Counted from the first letter of the stretch, positions 32,766 to 41,590 are shown. The stretch is 64,000 nucleotides of DNA from UBA1306 sp964396415 (GCA_964396415.1 CAYNFM010000004.1:1-64000), one strand, 5' to 3'. Numbers and translations are program-made. The notes: a model not told the origin generated them from the sequence alone.

Positions 32766-34724
32766 ATGATAGAAATCGAAGCCGGACCCGAGGGCTTCAT
32801 CCTCTCGTCGGGGGGGAAGCGGGTTCTATCGCACTCGCGCCGGAGTCCCTGCGTCGAAATCGGCCGATCCGAGAATATCGTGCGGCAAAACCGCTCGGGC
32901 TGCTTCAAGCTGCGCAAGCGTCGCGAGAATTCGGCCGCGCTGAGGTCCTATAAGATCGTCGAGCGTTCCGAGGCCTTCGCGGTCATCGATTTCGAGGGAA
33001 AGCTCAGCATGGCCGTCCGGTGGCAGGATGGTTGCCTTCGGCTTTCCTTCTCGCGTTTCGACTCCACCGTAAATCTCTTCCGGCTCCGCCTCGCCGCTTT
33101 GCCCGACGAGCGGGTATTCGGCTGCGGGGAGCGCTACGACCGACTCGATCTAAAAGGCCGGCGCGCGGCCCTCTGGGTTCGCGACAAGCGTCTCGGTCGC
33201 GGCTTCGGACCGAGCTCCTATCCGATCCCCGCGTTCGTCTCTACCAAGGATTACTGGTGCGTCGTGGATACGACAGCCTATACCCGCCTCGACTTCCGAC
33301 GAGCGGCGACCTTCCTGGAAAGTTGGGCGGTGCCGCGCGAAGTCGTCATGGGCTGGGGGGTCGACGCGCCGACGGTCGTCGCGAGCATGCACGCTTTCAT
33401 CGGTAAGCCGCCGTCCCTTCTCGATTGGACCTTCGACGGCGCATGGATCGAGGTCCGAGGCGGGATGGGAGCGATGCGTCGGCGACTCGACTCGCTCCTC
33501 GATGCCGGGGTCAAGGTCGCCGCCCTCTGGTCGAGCGACTGGTACGGTACCGTATCGCCGGGGTCTCGAGCGATGCGCGGTTGCGCCTACGACGGCGTCC
33601 TCTACCCCGGCCTTCCCGCCGAGATCGCGGCTCTGCGGGCGAGAGGAATACGCTTTCTCGGCTATGTCTCGCCGCTCCTCGACCCGGAGGGAAGCCTCTA
33701 CGCCGAAGCTTCCGCGAGGGGGTTCTGCGTCAAGGGCGCGGCAGGCGGCGATTATCTCATTCCCTCCCGCGGCTCCCCCTCGGCCATGATCGACCTGACG
33801 GCGGACGAAGCGCTCGTCTGGTTCAAGGCCATATTGAAGCGCGAGTTGCTCGGGCTGGGCATGGCGGGTTGGCTCGCGGACTCGGCGGACCTTCCCGCGG
33901 ACGCCGTCCTTTCGTCCGGCGAAAGCGCCGCCGAAGCGCACAACCGCTGGCCCCTCCTCTGGGCCAAGGCGAACCGCGAGGCCATCGAAGAATCCGGTCT
34001 CGCGGGCGAGACGGAACTCCTCGTCCGATCGGGTTGGCTGGGTTCGAGCTGCTATGCGAACGCCTTCTGGTCCAGCGGCAGGGAGGGGAGCTCCTCGAAA
34101 CGCGATGGCCTTCCCTCCTCCGTGTTCGCCGCGCTTTCGCTCAGCCTGTCCGGGGGAGGCTCCTGGCATTCCGAGGCCGGCGGATCCCCGCCGTCCGGCG
34201 GCGCGCGGCGGCTCGAGCGCATCGCGCGATGGATCGAGATGGACGCCTTCTCGCCTTTGCTCCGCGTGAGCGACGGCCGGGGATTCGAGCCCGGAGCGCG
34301 GTCCCGGGCCGACCCGCAAGCCCTCGCCTTCGTCGCGCGGATGTCCGAGATCTATGCGGCGCTCAAACCCTATCATCTCGCCGTCGCCGCGGAGCAGGTC
34401 GCGGGAGGGCTTCCCCCGATCCGCCACCCCTGGATGCATTACGAAGCGGACCCGCAGGCGCAGACTCTCTCGTGCCAGTATCTCTACGGCAGGGATCTCA
34501 TGATCGCGCCCGCGCTTTCCGGCCGCGCCGGGGCTCGCTCGTGCCCCATCACCGAACTATACCTTCCCGACGACGAGTGGGTCCACCTCTGGACCTCCCG
34601 AGACTTCCGAGGCGGCCGGATCGCAGTCGAAAGTCCGCTCGGCTATCCGGCGATCTTCTATAGATCGTCGTCCTCATTCGCTCCGCTCTTCGACGGGATC
34701 CGGCGAACGTCGAAACGCATTTGA
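32766..34724 (+). CDS. GH31 protein of the YihQ (sulfoquinovosidase)-like branch, acid/base residue apparently lost
   Basis: A 652-residue cytoplasmic glycoside hydrolase family 31 protein. It follows the E. coli YihQ plan: FGCGERYDRLDLKG, VKVAALWSSDWYGT, ALRARGIRFLGYVSPLLDPEGSL-like block, MAGWLADSADLP with nucleophile D372, and AHNRWPLLWAKANREA. In YihQ the acid/base aspartate sits in WAGD 67 residues after the nucleophile; here the aligned site 66 residues on is W435-S-S-G438, so the aspartate seems to be glycine. The later SHSDIGG motif is WHSEAGG. It may have another specificity, another proton donor (E440 is near) or be inactive. A NIPA-like transporter follows 10 nt later. Confidence 0.8.
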   Translation: MIEIEAGPEGFILSSGGKRVLSHSRRSPCVEIGRSENIVRQNRSGCFKLRKRRENSAALRSYKIVERSEAFAVIDFEGKLSMAVRWQDGCLRLSFSRFDSTVNLFRLRLAALPDERVFGCGERYDRLDLKGRRAALWVRDKRLGRGFGPSSYPIPAFVSTKDYWCVVDTTAYTRLDFRRAATFLESWAVPREVVMGWGVDAPTVVASMHAFIGKPPSLLDWTFDGAWIEVRGGMGAMRRRLDSLLDAGVKVAALWSSDWYGTVSPGSRAMRGCAYDGVLYPGLPAEIAALRARGIRFLGYVSPLLDPEGSLYAEASARGFCVKGAAGGDYLIPSRGSPSAMIDLTADEALVWFKAILKRELLGLGMAGWLADSADLPADAVLSSGESAAEAHNRWPLLWAKANREAIEESGLAGETELLVRSGWLGSSCYANAFWSSGREGSSSKRDGLPSSVFAALSLSLSGGGSWHSEAGGSPPSGGARRLERIARWIEMDAFSPLLRVSDGRGFEPGARSRADPQALAFVARMSEIYAALKPYHLAVAAEQVAGGLPPIRHPWMHYEADPQAQTLSCQYLYGRDLMIAPALSGRAGARSCPITELYLPDDEWVHLWTSRDFRGGRIAVESPLGYPAIFYRSSSSFAPLFDGIRRTSKRI

Positions 34725-34734
34725 GATCGAATCG

Positions 34735-35646
34735 ATGAACCTTCCTGCCGGGATCGCGGCGGCCATAGCCGTGTCGGGCAACTTCGTCCTCTCCTTCGGA
34801 ATGACCCTCCAGAAGCGCCACGTCGGCTGGATCGGGCGCAGGCCCGATCGACGGCCCCGGCGAGCCGCCGATTCCCTCCCTGGACGGGAGCGGCGCGGGG
34901 AAGGCCGCTTCTACCGCGATCTCGCCTCCTGGTTCCTCGGCTTCATGCTCGTAAACATCGTGCCGGCCTTCCAATACTTCGCCCTCATGGGCCTGTCTAC
35001 GAACGTAGTCGGCGCCGCGGCGGGCACGAGCGTCGCCTTTACGGCGATCCTCGCCAAGCTCATGCTGAAGGAAAGCCTCGGGAAGCGGCGCCTCGCGTGG
35101 ACCATCGCCCTCTTCGCGGCGATCGCGGCGGCCGGCTTGCTCGGCGAGGGCGGGTCCTCGGCTGCCGCGAGGCTTTCGTCCAAAGCCCTTTTCGTCTTCC
35201 TCGGCCTTCCCCTCGCCGCGGGAATCGCCCTCTTCGCCGCGCGGGTCCGATTGAAGGGGTCGCGGCTGGCAGCCGCGATCGCGGCCGTATCAGGATGCCT
35301 CGGCGGCTTCATGGTCTTCCCTCTGCGAGCCCTCCAGATCGCCGCGTCCCCGAGCGCCGCAGGCTGGCTCTCGTCGCCCTATTTCTACGCGTTCCTCGCG
35401 GCGGGCTGCTCGAGCATGATATTCATCCAAGCTGCCTACAAGGACGGGGAAATGGCCGCGGTGGCGCCGGCGCTATACGGGATGCAGGTTCTCTGGCCCG
35501 CCCTCGCGTCGTATTTCGTCTTCGGCGCGAAATTCCTGCCGGCGCAGACGATCGCCTTCGTCCTGGTCGCGGTCTGCGTCGCCGTCATAGCGGGGATGCA
35601 TCCCCAGCCACCATCGGCCGCGGCGAGCCCAGGAGGGGAGTCCTAG
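34735..35646 (+). CDS. NIPA/EamA-like multi-helix membrane transporter
   Basis: A 303-residue inner-membrane protein with about nine to ten hydrophobic helices, in the drug/metabolite transporter superfamily; the pattern resembles NIPA-type magnesium transporters (N-terminal SGNFVLSFGMTLQKR, then NVVGAAAGTSVAFTAILAKLMLKESL and AVAPALYGMQVLWPALASYFVFGAKF). A basic loop (residues 28-58) is arginine-rich. The substrate is unknown. It probably shares a transcript with the GH31 gene. Its stop overlaps that of ispDF on the other strand (CTAG). Confidence 0.72.
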   Translation: MNLPAGIAAAIAVSGNFVLSFGMTLQKRHVGWIGRRPDRRPRRAADSLPGRERRGEGRFYRDLASWFLGFMLVNIVPAFQYFALMGLSTNVVGAAAGTSVAFTAILAKLMLKESLGKRRLAWTIALFAAIAAAGLLGEGGSSAAARLSSKALFVFLGLPLAAGIALFAARVRLKGSRLAAAIAAVSGCLGGFMVFPLRALQIAASPSAAGWLSSPYFYAFLAAGCSSMIFIQAAYKDGEMAAVAPALYGMQVLWPALASYFVFGAKFLPAQTIAFVLVAVCVAVIAGMHPQPPSAAASPGGES

Positions 35647-36944
35647 CTTCTCTCCGGTACGACGGCGTAAATAACCGCAAGCGCGAGCGCTTCCACGGCT
35701 CGTCCCTCGCCTACGGCGTCGACGCCTTCCTTGGTCTTGGCCTTTACCGAGACCGCTTCCGGCGCAATGCCGACGCAGTCCGCCAGGCTTGCCCGAATCA
35801 TCTCCTTGTACGGGCCGAGCTTCGGCTCCTCGAGGATCACCGTGCAGTCGAGATTGCCCGGTTGCCAGCCGGCCTCACGGACGAGGCCGGCGACCCTTCG
35901 CGCCAGCGTCAGCGAGTCCGCCCCGCGCCAAAGCTCGTCCGAGGGCGGGAAATGCGTGCCTATGTCGCCCAGGGCGGCCGCCCCCAGCAGGGCGTCCATG
36001 ACGGCGTGCAAGAGAACGTCGCCGTCGGAGTGCGCGTCCTCGCCGAGGTCGCTCGGCACCTCTATCCCTCCGATGAGGAGGGGACGGCCGGGAACGAGGC
36101 GATGCAGGTCCCAACCCTGGCCTATTCGGAAGGGCAGGGCGTAGTTCGTCGAAGCGGCGATATCGCCGGCATATGTCACCTTGCGATTGCCGATTTCGCC
36201 GGATACGAACGCTACGGGCCCGACGTAGCGGTCCCAGAGCTCGGCGTCGTCCGTGCAATCCAGGCCTTCCGCGGCCGCCCTGCGGTGCGCCGCGAGAATG
36301 GTACCGAGCCTGAAGCCCTGGGGAGTCTGGGCGCCGCCGAAGGCGGAGCGCGGCGGATGGCGGGTAACCGTACCGTCGGAACAGAGCTCCTTGGGCGTGT
36401 CGACGAGGGGAAGGACGGGCACCGAGGCGCCGCACATGGCCGCTGACCGTGCCACCCTGAGCGCGAGGTCCGCGCTCGCCCAGGGCCGAGCCCCATCGTG
36501 GACGAGGACGACGACATCGTCCAGGAGCGTCGGGTCTTCGGCCTCGGAAGATCCGCGATGGCCAAGGGCCTTCGCCAGGGCTTCGAGGCCGAGGCGCACG
36601 GAGTCGCGGCGGCAGGGGCCCCCTGCCACGACGGCGAAGCGCCCGGGACCGAGACGCTCCAGGGCCGCGAGACTCTCCGGGTCCAGGGCGGCGCGAAGCT
36701 CGGCTTCGCGTCCGGCGGGGGAGGTGACCACGAGGACTTCCAGGCCGGGAAGTCCCAGGAAGGGAGAGAGGGAGCGGTCCAGGATCGTGCGCTCGTCTAC
36801 GCGCCGGAGTTCTTTCTTATCGCCGCCGAAGCGCTCGCTCGAGCCTGCGGCCGTCACGACGACGGCGATACGGAGCGTTTCGGCGCTCGTCGCCGCCGAC
36901 CCCGGCTCTTCGATCGGCCCGCGATCAGCTTTCGAGGCGGGCAC
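35643..36944 (-). CDS. ispDF: Bifunctional IspD/IspF enzyme of the MEP isoprenoid pathway
   Basis: Fuses CDP-methylerythritol synthase and MEcPP synthase (433 residues). The IspD part (about residues 24-265) has VVVTAAGSSERFGGDKKEL, the CTP-binding Gly-rich loop, VLVHDGARPW and TPQGFR. The IspF part (about 275-433) has RIGQGWDLHRL with metal ligands D and H, LIGGIEVP, DAHSDGDVLLHAVMDALLGA and VSVKAKTKEGVDAVG. It overlaps carD by 20 nt, so the MEP enzyme is co-expressed with an RNA-polymerase-binding regulator. The start at 36944 lies inside carD; a start further in is possible. Confidence 0.95.
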   Translation of the reverse strand: MPASKADRGPIEEPGSAATSAETLRIAVVVTAAGSSERFGGDKKELRRVDERTILDRSLSPFLGLPGLEVLVVTSPAGREAELRAALDPESLAALERLGPGRFAVVAGGPCRRDSVRLGLEALAKALGHRGSSEAEDPTLLDDVVVLVHDGARPWASADLALRVARSAAMCGASVPVLPLVDTPKELCSDGTVTRHPPRSAFGGAQTPQGFRLGTILAAHRRAAAEGLDCTDDAELWDRYVGPVAFVSGEIGNRKVTYAGDIAASTNYALPFRIGQGWDLHRLVPGRPLLIGGIEVPSDLGEDAHSDGDVLLHAVMDALLGAAALGDIGTHFPPSDELWRGADSLTLARRVAGLVREAGWQPGNLDCTVILEEPKLGPYKEMIRASLADCVGIAPEAVSVKAKTKEGVDAVGEGRAVEALALAVIYAVVPERS

Positions 36945-37425
36945 GTATGAGCTCGGCTATCTCGTCCTTGTCCTTCCCGAGCGAGAAGGAAATCTCGTCC
37001 TGAAGGAGGTTGAGGGCCGAATCGTAGAGCTTGCGCTCGAGGATCGGGAGTTCCTTGATCTTGGAACGGTGATATAGGGAGCGGACCACCGAGGCGATAT
37101 CGAGGACCGAGCCCTTCTTGAGCAGGTCGAGGTTCATCTGGTAGCGAAGCTTCCAGTCGGAGGGGATGGGCGCGTATTCCTCGGATATGAAGGCGAGAGC
37201 CTTTTCGGCCTCGTCCTTGGGGACGATGGCGCGGATGCCGAGTTCGATCGCCTTGTCGGTCGGGACCATGACGGTCATATCGGAAAACTCCAGATAGATC
37301 GTATAGTAGAGGAGTTTAGTATCCTTGAAGGATTTTTCCTCGATCTCGAGTATCTTGCCGACGCCTTGGCTCGGATAGACGATGCGCTGATCGACCTTGA
37401 AGTCCGTAGAAGGGCTTTTATCCAT
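36925..37425 (-). CDS. carD: CarD-family RNA polymerase-binding regulator
   Basis: A 166-residue protein with an N-terminal TRCF/CarD RNA-polymerase interaction domain (VDQRIVYPSQGVGKILEIEE, YYTIYLEFSDMTVMVPTDKA) and a C-terminal helical DNA-binding domain (DWKLRYQMNLDLLKKGSVLD, VVRSLYHRSKIKELPILERK). It stabilises open promoter complexes. The ATG at 37425 has no ribosome site and lies 8 nt from a good -10, so the message is predicted to be leaderless. The carD–ispDF order is one I recall from Treponema. Confidence 0.94.
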   Translation of the reverse strand: MDKSPSTDFKVDQRIVYPSQGVGKILEIEEKSFKDTKLLYYTIYLEFSDMTVMVPTDKAIELGIRAIVPKDEAEKALAFISEEYAPIPSDWKLRYQMNLDLLKKGSVLDIASVVRSLYHRSKIKELPILERKLYDSALNLLQDEISFSLGKDKDEIAELIRARLES

Positions 37426-37433
37426 AAGACACG

Positions 37434-37462
37434 ACGATAGCAGAAAATGTATAAAAAGTCAA
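37434..37462 (-). promoter_or_regulatory. Predicted promoter of carD-ispDF (leaderless)
   Basis: Minus strand: TTGACT (37462-37457), 17-nt spacer, TATCGT (37439-37434), 8 nt to the ATG. Confidence 0.65.
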
Positions 37463-37534
37463 ATTGCCCCAGGCCTTGCTCGGCCCTCGATGCGGGGCTA
37501 TGGCGGCTGGGTCCTTCCGTGTTACCGTGTTCCC

Positions 37535-38221
37535 ATGGGCTTGCGGTACCGTTGCCTCGTCGCCGACCATGACGACACGTCCGTGATGAGCACCCCTTTC
37601 GTCCATTATCCGGCCCATGTCGAGGCGATGCGTCGCCTGCGCCCCGGGATCGAGCCGGTGAGCCTCGAGGGCTTCTTCAAGAAGAATTTCGATCCCGGTT
37701 TCGTTCCCTTTCTTTCGGAGGAGCTCGGGTTCAGCCGTACCGAGATGGACGCGAGCTACGATGTCTGGAGGGAATTCACCTCCTCGCGCGTCCCCGACTT
37801 TTTCCCCGGCATCCTCGACATCTATGCCGAATACAGGCGACGGGGCGGAATACTCGTCGTCGCCTCCCATTCGGAGGTCCGGATGATCGAGCGCGACTAT
37901 CGCGCGTCCTGCGGGCGAGCCGGGAGCGGGATGGCCTCCGCCGCGATGCCCGATCTCGTTTTCGGTTGGGACGAGGACCCCGATAGGCGTAAGCCCCATC
38001 CCTATCCGCTGCTCGGCGCGATGGCGCGCTTCGGCCTCGAGAGGGAGGAAATCCTCGTTCTCGACGACCTCAAGCCGGGCGCGGACATGGCCGCGGCCCT
38101 GGGCGTCGATTTCGCCGCGGCGGGATGGGGGCATCGCATCCCGGAGATACGCGAGGCGATGCGGGGTATCTGTACCTACTACCTCTCCGGCATCGAGGAG
38201 CTTCGCGCCCTTATCCTCTAG
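37535..38221 (+). CDS. HAD-superfamily hydrolase
   Basis: A 228-residue phosphatase-type protein. Motif I is VADHDDTSV (DxDxT with D11 as likely nucleophile), motif II the serine of VVASHS, motif III the lysine of RRKPHPYPL, and motif IV the acidic pair in ILVLDDLKPGADMA. An alpha-helical cap (residues about 20-90) suits small phosphorylated substrates. The ATG at 37535 puts the first strand at residue 5. No clear ribosome site is seen. The substrate is unknown. Confidence 0.86.
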   Translation: MGLRYRCLVADHDDTSVMSTPFVHYPAHVEAMRRLRPGIEPVSLEGFFKKNFDPGFVPFLSEELGFSRTEMDASYDVWREFTSSRVPDFFPGILDIYAEYRRRGGILVVASHSEVRMIERDYRASCGRAGSGMASAAMPDLVFGWDEDPDRRKPHPYPLLGAMARFGLEREEILVLDDLKPGADMAAALGVDFAAAGWGHRIPEIREAMRGICTYYLSGIEELRALIL

Positions 38222-38282
38222 CGGGCTTCATCGACGGAGGGTGGAGAGACGCGAGCGGAGCGTCCAGGATATATTGGCTTCG

Positions 38283-39701
38283 ATGAATCCGATCCTTTTA
38301 AGCCGTTTCGAGGAGGGCCGCCCCAAGCTCGCTCTCCGCTTCCCCGCCGCCGCGGTCAAGGGCGCGGGACTAGCCTTGGCGGCCGCGATGGCCGAAGAAG
38401 GCCGACTCGTATCGGGCGAGGCCTCGACCCCGTGGCGCTTCGAGTCCATCGTGCAGGACGAGGAGGGCGCCCTCCTCGTCGGCCCTGACCCGGTCGGCCT
38501 CGCCGATGCCGTCGAGGAGGGCGCGCGCGCGGAGAGTCTCGACGAGGCGAAAAGCCTCGAGGCGGGCCTGACGCGCATTCTCTCCCTGGCCCGAGCCCTG
38601 ACTCTTCTCAAGGGGGAGGGACGCCTCCCGCGCGGCATCGTATCCTCGGCCATACTCTTCGCGAAGGGCCGCGACGAGTCGATCCTCCTGCTCCCGCCGG
38701 CGGCGACGGCGCGGGCCCTGACCGCGAGCGGCGTCCGATCTCGCTCGGCCGCCGTCGCGCGACTCTCCAGCCCTCGCTCGACCGGGCCCGAAGCCGACGC
38801 CTCCTTCCTTCTCGCCCTGGCCGCCTACCGCTTCGCGACCGGAAAGAGCGCGTTCGAACGGGAGTCGGGCGAACCGAGCGGCGTCGCCGGCCCGGTCCCC
38901 GGCTCGACGACGATCGCCCTCGCGGCGCCTCGACTCCACCCCGGCCTCGCCGCGATAGTCGATAGGGCGCTGGCCGATCCCGGATCCGCGCCCCTATCCG
39001 AATGGCTCGAATGCCTCGAGACGGCGCGGGAAGCGGGATGGACTCGCGAAATCCCTCCCGAGGAGATGTCGGCGCTCGCGAGACGCCGGGAGGCCGCGGA
39101 GGCCCAGGCTCGTTCGAGGAAAAGGCGAGAGGACTTCTTCAGAAGGCGCGGAGCCCTCGTCGTCGGCCTAGCCGCGGTCGTCGTCGTGCTGGCCCTCATC
39201 GCCGGGGATATGCTCAGGGCGCAGAAAGACAAGCCGGATTTCTCCGGTCTTTCCCCGCGGGAGCTCGTCCGGCGCTACTACCTCGCCGTCGATACGATCG
39301 ACCTGGATTCGCTCGAGGCCTGCGGGGACAAGAAGGCCATAAAGAACGACGAGGATACCTTGATAAACCTCACGGTCCTCACGAAGACGAGGACGGCCTA
39401 CGAAGGCAAGAGCCCAGTCGTCCGAGCGGAGAGTTGGGTCGCTTCCGGGAAGCCTCAGCTGGCGCCCGACGCCTTTCTCTACGGGATCGACGACCTCGCC
39501 ATAACCGAGGAAAGCGGCTACGGGGGCGATCGGGCCGTCTTCAAAGCGGAATATTCCCTGTGGTACCTCGATAAACCGGACTCGGCGCCCCTCGATGCCG
39601 CCTCCGTTCCGACGGAGTCGCGCCGTTCCGATATTCTGACCCTCGAGCGAGGCAAGAGGGGCTGGCGGATCGTCGACTTGGAGCGAAAGACGCTCTCATG
39701 A
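38283..39701 (+). CDS. Membrane protein with a degenerate kinase-like domain
   Basis: A 472-residue protein of unclear function. Two cytoplasmic stretches look like remnants of a Ser/Thr kinase C-lobe: LALAAYRFATGKSAFE (as in the YELLTGxxPF helix) and HPGLAAIVDRALADPGSAPL (as in the final helix). Where the HRD catalytic loop should be there is LPRGIVSSAILF, with no catalytic aspartate, and no DFG is found. A transmembrane helix (VVGLAAVVVVLALIAGDML) follows near residues 290-312, then an extracytoplasmic domain with a DUF-like SPRELVRRYYLAVDTIDLDSL start. Start uncertain (ATG 38283, TTG 38274 or GTG 38241). Confidence 0.62.
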   Translation: MNPILLSRFEEGRPKLALRFPAAAVKGAGLALAAAMAEEGRLVSGEASTPWRFESIVQDEEGALLVGPDPVGLADAVEEGARAESLDEAKSLEAGLTRILSLARALTLLKGEGRLPRGIVSSAILFAKGRDESILLLPPAATARALTASGVRSRSAAVARLSSPRSTGPEADASFLLALAAYRFATGKSAFERESGEPSGVAGPVPGSTTIALAAPRLHPGLAAIVDRALADPGSAPLSEWLECLETAREAGWTREIPPEEMSALARRREAAEAQARSRKRREDFFRRRGALVVGLAAVVVVLALIAGDMLRAQKDKPDFSGLSPRELVRRYYLAVDTIDLDSLEACGDKKAIKNDEDTLINLTVLTKTRTAYEGKSPVVRAESWVASGKPQLAPDAFLYGIDDLAITEESGYGGDRAVFKAEYSLWYLDKPDSAPLDAASVPTESRRSDILTLERGKRGWRIVDLERKTLS

Positions 39702-39723
39702 AAGACGCGGAGGGCGACCGGCC

Positions 39724-40689
39724 ATGGAACCTATAACCGCATTCGTCTCCGGAGCGGCGAGAGGCTTCGATCTCGATAGCCCCGTCCTGCAAGCCCTCGA
39801 CCATATGAGGACTGGCAACCTCAGCGCCGTCCTCGTCACGGAGAGAGGTTTCCCGGTCGGAATATTCACGGAACGGGACGTCCTCCTCAAGCTTGATTTC
39901 CACGATCCGGCCTCGATCGCGAAGACGCGGCTGAGAGACGTGATGAGCGACGGCCTATACACCGCCGGGCCCGAGATCAGTTGCGGCGACGCCCTCGCCC
40001 TCATGAGGGACAAGGGTATCCGCAACCTTCCGATCGCGAGCGAGGGCGCCGTGCTCGGGATCGTATCGCTCCGGAACCTGCTCAACTACTACTCCTCGCA
40101 TCTCGAGAGCCTCCTCGACGAGATCGTGAACGCCCTGAGCTCGGCGATCGGCCAGCGGGATCCCTATACGGCGGACCACCAACGCCGGGTGGCGCGCATA
40201 TCGGTAGCCGTCGCCGGGCGGATGGGCATGGACCCTGGCCGGATGAACGGGCTCCGCATGGCGGCGCTCTCCCACGACGTCGGCAAGATCGACGTGCCGA
40301 TCGAGCTCTTGAGCAAGCCCGGCCGACTCAGCCGAGCCGAATTCGAGCTCATAAAGCAGCACCCTCAGGCCGGATATCAGATCCTCGGATCGGTCGACTT
40401 CGAGCGGCCGGTGGCCGAGATGGTCCTGCAGCATCACGAGAGGATGGACGGATCCGGCTATCCGAGAGGCCTGAGAGGCGACGAAATACTCCTCGAGGCG
40501 AGGATCATGGCCGTCGCCGACGTCTTCGAGGCTATCATGTCCTTCCGCCCCTATCGCGCGGCGCTCGGGCCCGAGCGGGCCAGGCAGGAGATCGCCGACC
40601 ATCGGTCGACGGCCTTCGACGCCGGCGTCGTCGACGCCTTCTTCTCGCTCCTCGACGATCCGGATTCGGGAGTGCTCGACGGCTTCTAG
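39724..40689 (+). CDS. CBS-pair HD-GYP phosphodiesterase
   Basis: Predicted cyclic-di-GMP phosphodiesterase of 321 residues. Two CBS motifs (about residues 1-120, with GIFTERDVLLKLDF and GIRNLPIASEGAVLGIVSLR) sense adenine nucleotides. The HD-GYP domain has QRDPYTADHQRRVA, the catalytic ALSHDVGKIDVP, HPQAGYQIL, and HHERMDGSGYPRGLRGDEI. It is cytoplasmic and follows the pseudokinase-like gene by 22 nt, so it may be co-transcribed. Full ligand sets suggest an active enzyme. Confidence 0.92.
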   Translation: MEPITAFVSGAARGFDLDSPVLQALDHMRTGNLSAVLVTERGFPVGIFTERDVLLKLDFHDPASIAKTRLRDVMSDGLYTAGPEISCGDALALMRDKGIRNLPIASEGAVLGIVSLRNLLNYYSSHLESLLDEIVNALSSAIGQRDPYTADHQRRVARISVAVAGRMGMDPGRMNGLRMAALSHDVGKIDVPIELLSKPGRLSRAEFELIKQHPQAGYQILGSVDFERPVAEMVLQHHERMDGSGYPRGLRGDEILLEARIMAVADVFEAIMSFRPYRAALGPERARQEIADHRSTAFDAGVVDAFFSLLDDPDSGVLDGF

Positions 40690-40732
40690 CCGGCGGCGGA
40701 TACCGCGCCCCTTCGCTCCGCGTCGGCTATAC

Positions 40733-41404
40733 TCAGCCCTTTTCCCCAGTGAGCAGCGGCGCCAGCTTCTTCCAGGCCATCTCGTCCTCGAAGCTGAGGG
40801 CCGCGTGCCTCTCCTCGATCGACAGCTTCTGGCCGTCGATATAGCGTACGAGGACCTCGAGGAGCCGGGCGCAGTTGGCGCGATGCAGCTCGAGGAACCA
40901 TGACGGAGGATCCCGCCTGAGCGCCATTACCGCCGCGACATGGGGCATGCAGAGCCCGGAAGAGGCCGTCAGCCCCGCTCGCATGTCCTCCTCGTCGATG
41001 AAATCCGCCACGAGGCCCACGTATCGCGACTCGGCGTCGGCCTCGTAGTCGCAGGCCACGCATTTCCCCTCGTTTACCGGCGGGCGCTCGCCCTTGCCGA
41101 GCGAGGCTACGGCCGCTTCGAGGATGCTGCGGTAGACGATCGCCGCTCCGAGCCCGTCGTTGGACGCGCAAAGCCTCCGCGCATGCCTGGCGCACATTCC
41201 GCGCTCCGCGTCGAAGCGATGCCTGAGAGGCCTGTCGTTGGCGCTCTCGTAGAGCAGGTTCTCGAACCAATCGTCGAGCGAGGCGCGGGTCTGGTTGCAG
41301 ACCGGGCATCCGGCCTGGGCCAGGCCCTTGACGAACTTGAAGTAGGGAAGGTGCTTCTCGGGCTTCGGCCTTCCCTTGCCGCGTCCCGGAGTTCGCTCGA
41401 ACAT
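40733..41404 (-). CDS. Cys/His-rich protein resembling DUF6062
   Basis: A 223-residue cytoplasmic protein with three likely metal or redox motifs: GCPVCNQTRASL, CARHARRL followed by CVACDYEAD, and LCMPHVAAVM. This CxxC…CxxH spacing resembles DUF6062 proteins; function is unknown. The ATG at 41404 (MFERTPGRGKGRPKPEKH, a basic tail) has a GAGG/AAGG-rich upstream region; an earlier in-frame start at 41446 is less likely. Its transcript is predicted to begin with a large nested hairpin of about 100 nt, so expression is probably controlled at RNA level. Confidence 0.72.
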   Translation of the reverse strand: MFERTPGRGKGRPKPEKHLPYFKFVKGLAQAGCPVCNQTRASLDDWFENLLYESANDRPLRHRFDAERGMCARHARRLCASNDGLGAAIVYRSILEAAVASLGKGERPPVNEGKCVACDYEADAESRYVGLVADFIDEEDMRAGLTASSGLCMPHVAAVMALRRDPPSWFLELHRANCARLLEVLVRYIDGQKLSIEERHAALSFEDEMAWKKLAPLLTGEKG

Positions 41405-41428
41405 CCTTGATCCTTTCCTCGAGGTGCT

Positions 41429-41530
41429 TACTGACCCGGCAATCAAACAGTTGACGCGAGCATCGAAAAAGGGCCGTGAGACTAAGCCCTTTTTCGATGC
41501 GATGACAGTTCTTCAATTGCCGGGTCGGTA
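41429..41530 (-). promoter_or_regulatory. Nested palindromic leader (attenuator or riboswitch-like)
   Basis: Outer stem of 15 bp (41429-41443 with 41516-41530, one G-U pair, core GACCCGGCAAT/ATTGCCGGGTC), then an internal loop of about 16 nt on each side, then an inner stem of 15 bp (41460-41474 with 41486-41500) with an 11-nt loop. The inner stem ends in GGGC/GCCC flanked by A5 and T5, like a Rho-independent terminator in either direction. On the minus strand a promoter lies just outside, and the cysteine-rich gene starts 25 nt beyond. Confidence 0.68.
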
Positions 41531-41534
41531 GTCA

Positions 41535-41562
41535 AGTCTACTCCGCGCTCGCCGGCTGTCAA
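41535..41562 (-). promoter_or_regulatory. Predicted promoter reading into the nested palindrome
   Basis: Minus strand: TTGACA (41562-41557), 16-nt spacer, TAGACT (41540-41535). The start site would fall near 41528, at the first bases of the outer stem. Confidence 0.6.
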
Positions 41563-41590
41563 TGACTTGTCCCGCGACAGGAGCCGGCCT

